Of a stretch of DNA of 64,000 nt, positions 59,121-64,000 are shown piece by piece. The position numbers were made by a program, and so were the translations under genes. The stretch spans positions 62,001 through 126,000 of the forward strand of contig JAJEDY010000059.1 of assembly GCA_022821275.1 (NCBI GenBank), in the 5' to 3' direction. This DNA comes from Candidatus Latescibacterota bacterium. GTDB taxonomy: Bacteria > Latescibacterota > UBA2968. Positions within the stretch are counted from its first letter, which is position 1. Each line of letters opens with the position of its first letter. The notes below the pieces were generated by a model. The model ran no database searches. It was not told where the DNA came from and was given only the letters and a program-made list of their open reading frames with translations.

Positions 59121-61076
59121 TTACCAACCGTGAACAAAATGCCTGCTATCTGGAAACCAGATCGCATCCACAAGACTCGACAGCGCAATGCCAAATAAAT
59201 ACCCGACAATTGCGCCATACCAGAACGGCAGCGACCGCCTGTAAAGCTGCACGCCCCCAAATCGCAACACAACCACCTTCACCAGCCACACGAGCAACAA
59301 ACAAAACGCGTATCGCCCGGGCGGAAACGCAATAGCGACTGGATGAAAAGGCCACCACGCAAACTGCGAACGCAAATAAGTCAAAATACCCGCTTCTGCA
59401 AACCCAAATAACCATACACCGAGCTTTTGCGTATCAAAAACCGATATTTTACTGCCCTCAATATAGGGCACTCGCGAAATAAGTGAATCCATAGGCCACG
59501 ACACCAGCAGCCCGTTCAACCCGCCCTCGTCATAACACCGGAACAGATAAAAACCACCCGCACTCATATACCCGATCAAATACGCCAGCGGAACCATCCC
59601 CCATATCCACGGATGCCGGCGCAGCGAATTGCCAAACATGCGAAAAATATGCGGAATAGCAGCCAGGCAGGTCGTTCGTATGGAAGCCCCTAAAAACACA
59701 TTGCGATTGAACAGAATCAGCATCGACTGCGACGTGGGCGAAAGTCTCGACGTACCAATCACAGAGTGAATCAGCGCCACGCCCTTACCACCAGCGGGAT
59801 TGAGATAGGTAAATCCGGTTGCAGCCGCGTATTTCGCAATGCCAAAATAACACATAAACATCAAAATGAGTTGCCCCGCCATCGCCCAGAACCCCACCCC
59901 CGAAGACATCATCCAGCCGCCGACACCAACCGTTGCCAAACCCAGGCCCATCCAGGCCGTGCGATACGTAACGGGTACGCCGTCATCAACGGCGCGAGAT
60001 CGGTTTAATGCTTTTTGAACCGTCTCCTTCAGGTGTTTCCGCGCAACCCACACCGACCACAGCACCAGACACGCCAGCGCGCCGTGCATCTCGAGCATCG
60101 CAATCTCGCCAGCCTTGGCGGGTTGCCCCTCTAATCCCACCGTAAAGCCCGTTCGATTCAGCAGTCCCACCTTAAAAATATTGATCACATTGTAAAACCA
60201 CACACTGAACAAAATATCGGCCGGACAGAGATATGCCAGGCCCATAATCAGCGGTTGCACGCGCAAATAATACGCAGGAAAATACGGTCCCAAATCCACG
60301 GCTTTGGTGAGATAGTGATCAAAAATCGTAATCCGGGGCATATTGAGCTGAAAATAGCCCACGATATTCCAGCAAATCACACCGGCCACACACCAGAACC
60401 CGATCCAGAAAATTTTATCTTGCAACACAGCGGGCACGCGGCCTTCATCAGCGCCCTCGATCAAAGCCACGGGAAATTCGGACATGGGAAAGACCAGACG
60501 CTCTTTTTCCTGCCACTGCTTAAAGAAGAGTACGCTGCCGAAAAATCCCGCCATCACCGCGCTGATACAGCCGACAAACCACCAGAAAAAAGGCCGCACC
60601 CACAGCAACCACGGCACGGGATCGCCGCGGTGTCGCCCGGTGTACACCGCCCGCACATCGGGTATATTGGCGTCCAAAAAGAACCACCCGGGCAAAAAGG
60701 GAATCACCGCATCTCGCAAGCGATTTTCCGGCGATGCGAAAAACTCTGGCGACGGAATCAGACTCACCGCATAAAACCCCCACCCCACCGCGGGCAAACT
60801 TCCGACAATCCACATCATCGAAAATATCGTGAGCAACTCAATGCGGGACAACGCGAAGCGCGGCGCGAAATGAATCAGCCCCACATTGATCCCCACCCAC
60901 ATCACAAAGGGAATCAAGGCAGCCACGGGCAAATAGCTCTTGACCAGATTCCCCGCAAAATAGCTCATATACCATGTCGCAACCGCAATGGTCACCAACC
61001 CCAACAAAATAGACCGAAACGTTATCGTATCCGGCGCAGGAGCGGTTTCAGCTTGTATTTCGGATGAAAGGGCCAT
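59121..61076 (-). CDS. DUF6785/DUF6784-type polytopic membrane protein (second copy)
   Basis: A 651-residue inner-membrane protein with about a dozen helices, paralogous to the product of 20401-22389. Shared landmarks: GDPVPWLLWVRPFFWWFV, FFKQWQEKERLVFPM, and the tail SLVDAIWFPDSRHFVHGW. It ends 14 bases before the DUF3604 gene starts, so the three genes to 56088 form an operon. It may move the substrate of the DUF3604 and isomerase genes. Function of the family is unknown. Confidence 0.75.
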   Translation of the reverse strand: MALSSEIQAETAPAPDTITFRSILLGLVTIAVATWYMSYFAGNLVKSYLPVAALIPFVMWVGINVGLIHFAPRFALSRIELLTIFSMMWIVGSLPAVGWGFYAVSLIPSPEFFASPENRLRDAVIPFLPGWFFLDANIPDVRAVYTGRHRGDPVPWLLWVRPFFWWFVGCISAVMAGFFGSVLFFKQWQEKERLVFPMSEFPVALIEGADEGRVPAVLQDKIFWIGFWCVAGVICWNIVGYFQLNMPRITIFDHYLTKAVDLGPYFPAYYLRVQPLIMGLAYLCPADILFSVWFYNVINIFKVGLLNRTGFTVGLEGQPAKAGEIAMLEMHGALACLVLWSVWVARKHLKETVQKALNRSRAVDDGVPVTYRTAWMGLGLATVGVGGWMMSSGVGFWAMAGQLILMFMCYFGIAKYAAATGFTYLNPAGGKGVALIHSVIGTSRLSPTSQSMLILFNRNVFLGASIRTTCLAAIPHIFRMFGNSLRRHPWIWGMVPLAYLIGYMSAGGFYLFRCYDEGGLNGLLVSWPMDSLISRVPYIEGSKISVFDTQKLGVWLFGFAEAGILTYLRSQFAWWPFHPVAIAFPPGRYAFCLLLVWLVKVVVLRFGGVQLYRRSLPFWYGAIVGYLFGIALSSLVDAIWFPDSRHFVHGW

Positions 61077-61084
61077 TGGAAACT

Positions 61085-61231
61085 GTCAGAATCAGGATTC
61101 GCAGGATGAAAGGATGATCAGGATAAAACCCGTAGGGTCAGAGTAATAAGCGGATAAAAGGCCACAAAAAACACAGAAGTCAGAAAAAAAGCGAAAAGCA
61201 ACCACAGATGAACGCAGATGAACACAGATTA
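61085..61231. repeat. Cluster of GGATGAAAGGAT and ACAGAT short repeats
   Basis: The gap 61077-61346 contains no gene. It holds AGGATTCGCAGGATGAAAGG (from about 61090) and the run ACCACAGATGAACGCAGATG (61201-61220), followed by another unit. These are the same families as at 27040, 42751, 10630 and 33811. Confidence 0.5.
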
Positions 61232-61346
61232 AATGCGAGAAGCGCACAGGCGCAACCTACAATTCAGCAGCAGAGTGAGTAGAAAAATCCGTTTAACACC
61301 ATTCCAAGTTAGTTGTAGGGGTGCCCCCTGTTGTCGCCTGTTGTGA

Positions 61347-62312
61347 TCATGGAATGCGAACTTTGAATTGGGCGGGGTCTTGGTCGACATGCTGAATGAG
61401 GTATTTGCTCCTATTGATTAGAGTCCTGGCATTGCCATGTATATCAATGTATAATGAACCTACTGATTTGCAATTGAAGAAAGAGGTTCCATCTGAATGA
61501 ACAGATTCGATATCCACCAGAGATTTCTTTGAACGAGGCCCCCTCAAAATAGGACATCGGCTCTCAGATAAATGATCATTCTCCACAAGCCAACGTGCGA
61601 TTTCCGTCAATATTTCATACCAGCGTTTGGGCAAAGCATGTGAGCCATCGGGAAACGTGATTTCACCTGGTGGTTGAGTCTTTGGCTCTGGATTATACTC
61701 TGATAACGGCTGCCATCCATCTTCATCCAAATCAAGTGAAATTGGCTGAACGGTGGTTTCTTCAGCGGGCTGAGGATCGGTTGTACGTGTCTGATTATCA
61801 GGCAATCCAATAACGGGCGTTGCTCCAACAGCAATCTGACCTGAAATTACGCTGGGCCTCCACAAGGCCAACGCCTTCAGGCACGCATCTGCCGCCGATG
61901 GATCTTTCAAATCGAATTGAACTATTCGCTTATCATCTATGGGAACAGGTTTATGGGTTTCGTAGGTTTCCCAACGCCTGCCATCTGTCACCACGAAGTA
62001 TTCGGTCCCCTCCACAAGGCAGTATTGGATGCCTTGACCGATTGCATCATTCAAGGGGGTATCCAATTTTTTGGCTTCCAGCATGATTACGGATTTGCCA
62101 TTTTTACATAGCGCATAATCTACTCGACCACTGCCCGAACTATACTCAGGCACAACCATATTCGGATCTTCGGTATCCCACCCCAGTTCTCGCAGGAGGG
62201 GGTCAATCAGCGCGTAGCGGGTCAATGCTTCGCTTTGTCTGAGCGCATCGCCATGGCGGTCAATTCGCTTTCGGAGCTTTTCTATTAGTGTCAGAAGGTT
62301 TTCCAGTGGCAT
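61347..62312 (-). CDS. Orphan HsdR N-terminal-like PD-(D/E)xK nuclease
   Basis: A 321-residue protein. The N-terminal domain resembles the nuclease domain of type I restriction HsdR: ESSGSGRVDYAL-like D65, then SVIMLEAKKLD with E79-x-K81, and YFVVTDGRRWETYE. The remaining 150 residues include an acidic linker rich in Pro and Thr and a C-terminal segment (ALPKRWYEILTEIARWLVEN, NCKSVGSLYIDIHGNARTLI) not recognised. No helicase, HsdM or HsdS gene accompanies it. It may be a stand-alone nuclease or inactive remnant of a restriction system. Confidence 0.75.
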   Translation of the reverse strand: MPLENLLTLIEKLRKRIDRHGDALRQSEALTRYALIDPLLRELGWDTEDPNMVVPEYSSGSGRVDYALCKNGKSVIMLEAKKLDTPLNDAIGQGIQYCLVEGTEYFVVTDGRRWETYETHKPVPIDDKRIVQFDLKDPSAADACLKALALWRPSVISGQIAVGATPVIGLPDNQTRTTDPQPAEETTVQPISLDLDEDGWQPLSEYNPEPKTQPPGEITFPDGSHALPKRWYEILTEIARWLVENDHLSESRCPILRGPRSKKSLVDIESVHSDGTSFFNCKSVGSLYIDIHGNARTLINRSKYLIQHVDQDPAQFKVRIP

Positions 62313-62376
62313 AACAGACCTTTCTCAATACTTTGAACGGGTTATAGCTTATGTCTCAGATATTACTTTTCGCCAA

Positions 62377-62405
62377 TTGACATTACACAAGAATTGCGTT
62401 ATAAA
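62377..62405 (+). promoter_or_regulatory. Near-consensus sigma-70 promoter for the DUF2442 gene
   Basis: TTGACA (62377-62382), a 17-base spacer and TATAAA (62400-62405). The expected start is near 62412, about 20 bases before the ATG at 62431. This shows that translation begins at 62431 and not at the in-frame TTG at 62377. Confidence 0.65.
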
Positions 62406-62430
62406 ACTACAAAAATCTGGAGTAAATCAA

Positions 62431-62715
62431 ATGCCCACTTATCCAAAAGTAAAATCTGTTACTGCTCTCCCAAACCTGAAGCTCAGAGTAACTTTTGTCT
62501 CTGGCAAAGTAAAAATATACAACTGTGCGCCGCTTATCACAGAAGACGCATTCCGTCCGTTAAAGGACGAAGCGTTCTTCAAAAACGTGCGCGTAGATGC
62601 AGCCGGTTATGGCATTAGTTGGAATGACTATGTCGATCTCAGTGAATCAGAACTCTGGGTTAATGGGACCGCCGTCAGTGACATCGCAGCCCATATAGAT
62701 GAACGTCATGTGTGA
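62431..62715 (+). CDS. DUF2442 family protein
   Basis: A 94-residue protein with the DUF2442 pattern: KSVTALPNLKLRVTFVSGKV, then DEAFFKNVRVDAAGYGISWN and DLSESELWVNG. Members often form two-gene units with DUF4160 and are suspected toxin-antitoxin parts, but no partner is seen here. CTGGAG precedes the ATG, and a near-consensus promoter lies directly upstream. It is divergent from the HsdR-like gene. Confidence 0.87.
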   Translation: MPTYPKVKSVTALPNLKLRVTFVSGKVKIYNCAPLITEDAFRPLKDEAFFKNVRVDAAGYGISWNDYVDLSESELWVNGTAVSDIAAHIDERHV

Positions 62716-62742
62716 CTTCAAGATCAGAGGTCAAATGAGCAC

Positions 62743-62845
62743 TGTCATTCTGAGCGGAGCACAGCGGAGTCGAAGAATCTGCTGCCTCAACAGTGTGTAT
62801 GGGTAACAGATGCTTCGTCAGCCTATCGGCTTCCTCAGCATGACA
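62743..62845. repeat. Palindromic MITE-like element, about 103 bases
   Basis: Ends TGTCATTCTGAG and CTCAGCATGACA are inverted with one mismatch, and inner words GAAGAATCTG and CAGATGCTTC are also inverted with one mismatch. It occupies much of the 62716-63118 gap; the rest of the gap holds only the terminator described next and no gene. Similar elements starting GTCATTCTGAGCG are widespread in many bacterial genomes (general knowledge). Confidence 0.7.
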
Positions 62846-63041
62846 GGGTGTAGTAGCACATTTATTTTTAAGTCACACATCACGTATAGATGATTAAGAG
62901 CCTACAACTTGACCGCTCAATATAACACGGAACACACGGAGATTCAAGGATGAGATTGGATATGGAAAACTTCTAAAATTGAAGTACTAATTACGAACTG
63001 CGTCTATCTCTCCAAATTGTCACCGAACCGCAACACAATTT

Positions 63042-63082
63042 AACGGGACGCATGTTCTTTTGAGCACACGTCCCGTTTTTTT
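63042..63082 (+). terminator. Rho-independent terminator
   Basis: AACGGGACG (63042-63050) pairs with CGTCCCGTT (63069-63077), with inner pairing and a loop, and is followed by TTTTT (to 63082). It would stop transcription coming from the DUF2442 side before the methyltransferase gene. Confidence 0.75.
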
Positions 63083-63089
63083 GTATAAT
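63060..63089 (+). promoter_or_regulatory. Possible promoter of the methyltransferase gene, overlapping the terminator
   Basis: TTGAGC (63060-63065), an 18-base spacer and TATAAT (63084-63089). The minus-10 is perfect and the minus-35 weak. The minus-35 lies within the terminator stem-loop. Confidence 0.4.
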
Positions 63090-63118
63090 AAAGGGAGGGT
63101 TTATTCACGGAGGTCACT

Positions 63119-63649
63119 GTGTTAGATTTACAAATCTTAGAGCAATTGCCGCGAGAGACCGTATGGGAAGATGTAGCAAGCCCACTGGGACCGTTGACCG
63201 TATTGGTCTCAGATGATGGCGTACATGCGATTGCATTTGAAGGTACTCAAACGGAACATGGGAAGACAAATTTGCCGCGCGCGGTAAATCATCCAATCAT
63301 AGATGCAACGATCAAACAACTCGCGATGTATTTTGCGGGGACGCTGAAAACTTTCGATTTGCTACTGGACCTGCGCGGAACAAATTTTCAGAAGCGCGTG
63401 TGGAACTTATTGCTGGAGATACCTTTTGGAGAGACGCGAACCTATGGCGACATCGCCCACACATTGGACAATGCAGGCGCGTCGCAAGCCGTGGGTGCGG
63501 CCAATGGGAAAAATCCCGTGGCAATAGTGGTACCCTGTCACCGCGTGATCGGCGCGTCTGGCCATCTAACGGGATATGCAGGCGGGATGGAGAAGAAAAA
63601 ATTTCTACTGGCGCATGAAGGTATAATTCAACCAACGTTGTTTGGATGA
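63119..63649 (+). CDS. ogt: Methylated-DNA-protein-cysteine S-methyltransferase
   Basis: A 176-residue DNA repair protein that moves the alkyl group from O6-alkylguanine to its own cysteine. The active site is PCHRVIGASG in the C-terminal helix-turn-helix domain, preceded by FQKRVWNLLLEIPFGETRTY and NPVAIVV, and followed by LTGYAGGMEKKKFLL. The start is GTG at 63119 with GGAGG upstream. N-terminal domain about 80 residues, as in Ogt. It has no Ada regulatory domain. Confidence 0.93.
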   Translation: MLDLQILEQLPRETVWEDVASPLGPLTVLVSDDGVHAIAFEGTQTEHGKTNLPRAVNHPIIDATIKQLAMYFAGTLKTFDLLLDLRGTNFQKRVWNLLLEIPFGETRTYGDIAHTLDNAGASQAVGAANGKNPVAIVVPCHRVIGASGHLTGYAGGMEKKKFLLAHEGIIQPTLFG

Positions 63650-63679
63650 TATCTGATAACTTTTTTAAAGGAGTTTAAA

Positions 63680-64000
63680 ATGGCTGCAGGACATAAATTG
63701 ACCATGTTGGGAACCGGACTGATCGGAATGTTTTACACCATGGCCTTGCACAGACATCGGGGAATTGATCGCGTACAGGTCGTGTATTCGCGGACCGAAG
63801 AACGCGCCAGGACATTTGCGGAAGAATGGGACATACCAAAATGGACAACAGATCTCAAAGCCGCAATTGAAGACGAAGAAACCGACGGCGTGGTAATCGG
63901 CTTACCCAACGACCTGCACCTCGAAGCCGCAACACTCGCGGCACAGGCGGGCAAAGCCGTATTGTGTACCAAACCCCTCGGACGCACCGCTGATGAAGCC
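63680..64000 (+). CDS. Gfo/Idh/MocA-family oxidoreductase (3' end outside window)
   Basis: The first 107 residues are visible. The Rossmann fold begins [20 protein letters not shown], and [20 protein letters not shown] then [14 protein letters not shown] match the dinucleotide-binding and catalytic-lysine segment (CxKPL) of the family. Members oxidise or reduce sugars and inositols with NAD(P). AAAGGAG precedes the ATG at 63680. It follows the methyltransferase by 30 bases. The missing C-terminal domain prevents a substrate guess. Confidence 0.9.
   Translation, partial: MAAGHKLTMLGTGLIGMFYTMALHRHRGIDRVQVVYSRTEERARTFAEEWDIPKWTTDLKAAIEDEETDGVVIGLPNDLHLEAATLAAQAGKAVLCTKPLGRTADEA

Noticed and set aside
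60255-61067. 270-residue plus-strand frame antisense to the second DUF6785 gene
   Set aside because: Mirrors a membrane protein frame; His/Pro-rich low-complexity product.
1-64000. tRNA, rRNA or riboswitches
   Set aside because: Intergenic gaps were read for cloverleaf-like arms and known riboswitch cores; none could be supported by eye.

Overview
The window looks like chromosomal DNA of an uncultured Gram-negative bacterium. Outer-membrane traits are present: a TonB-dependent receptor, an LpxH-like hydrolase and a periplasmic lytic transglycosylase. The mix of phytanoyl-CoA-dioxygenase-like proteins, DUF6785-type membrane proteins, DUF3604, DUF6807, many secreted PQQ-type beta-propellers and short intergenic repeats is typical of Latescibacterota/Poribacteria-like genomes. 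That placement is inference; there is no rRNA here to anchor it. All calls were made by reading sequence, without database searches.

Layout. 1-19.4 kb: a nearly unbroken minus-strand block. It holds a hotdog thioesterase (cut by the window edge), half-size EamA transporter, GT4 glycosyltransferase, flavin-dependent-halogenase-like oxidoreductase, PaaK-like CoA ligase, TonB receptor, four PQQ-type propellers, a HemW/HemN-like radical SAM protein, and a carboxylate-reducing trio (LuxE-like adenylating enzyme, ALDH/LuxC-like enzyme, iron alcohol dehydrogenase). The trio is interrupted by one plus-strand DUF4143 ATPase with its own repeat-flanked promoter. 19.6-25.5 kb (plus): PhyH dioxygenase, DUF6785 membrane protein, PemK/MazF toxin-antitoxin pair, purC and two small-function genes. 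25.5-33.7 kb (minus): glpK, an lpxH-like gene, a UvrD helicase carrying a degenerate DnaQ-type exonuclease domain, a PIN two-gene module and an NDP-sugar pyrophosphorylase-like gene. 33.9-43.6 kb: lytic transglycosylase, then sugar and small-molecule metabolism (PhyH protein without the usual HxD, epimerases, a propeller glycosidase-like protein, a medium-chain dehydrogenase, DUF6807, SDR). 43.7 kb: dxs.

45.7-55.2 kb is a defence/toxin island. It holds an OLD/RecF-like ATPase overlapping a PIN nuclease, a two-helix membrane protein, a large type IIG (ISP-like) restriction-modification enzyme, a CHAT/caspase-like protease next to an Mrr-like nuclease fused in frame to a DUF433 antitoxin, a decayed DUF5615 toxin start, a PIN toxin with a small antitoxin, and a tandem DUF433 protein that shares a recent duplication with the fusion. 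The protease-nuclease pair and the DUF433 rearrangements are the most unusual content.

55.2-64 kb: HAD phosphatase, sugar isomerase, DUF3604 and a second DUF6785 protein (a likely catabolic operon), an orphan HsdR-N-like nuclease, DUF2442, an O6-alkylguanine methyltransferase and the start of a Gfo/Idh/MocA oxidoreductase. Several families of short intergenic repeats sit at gene junctions; one appears to encode part of a signal peptide and another supplies a stop codon and a ribosome-binding site.
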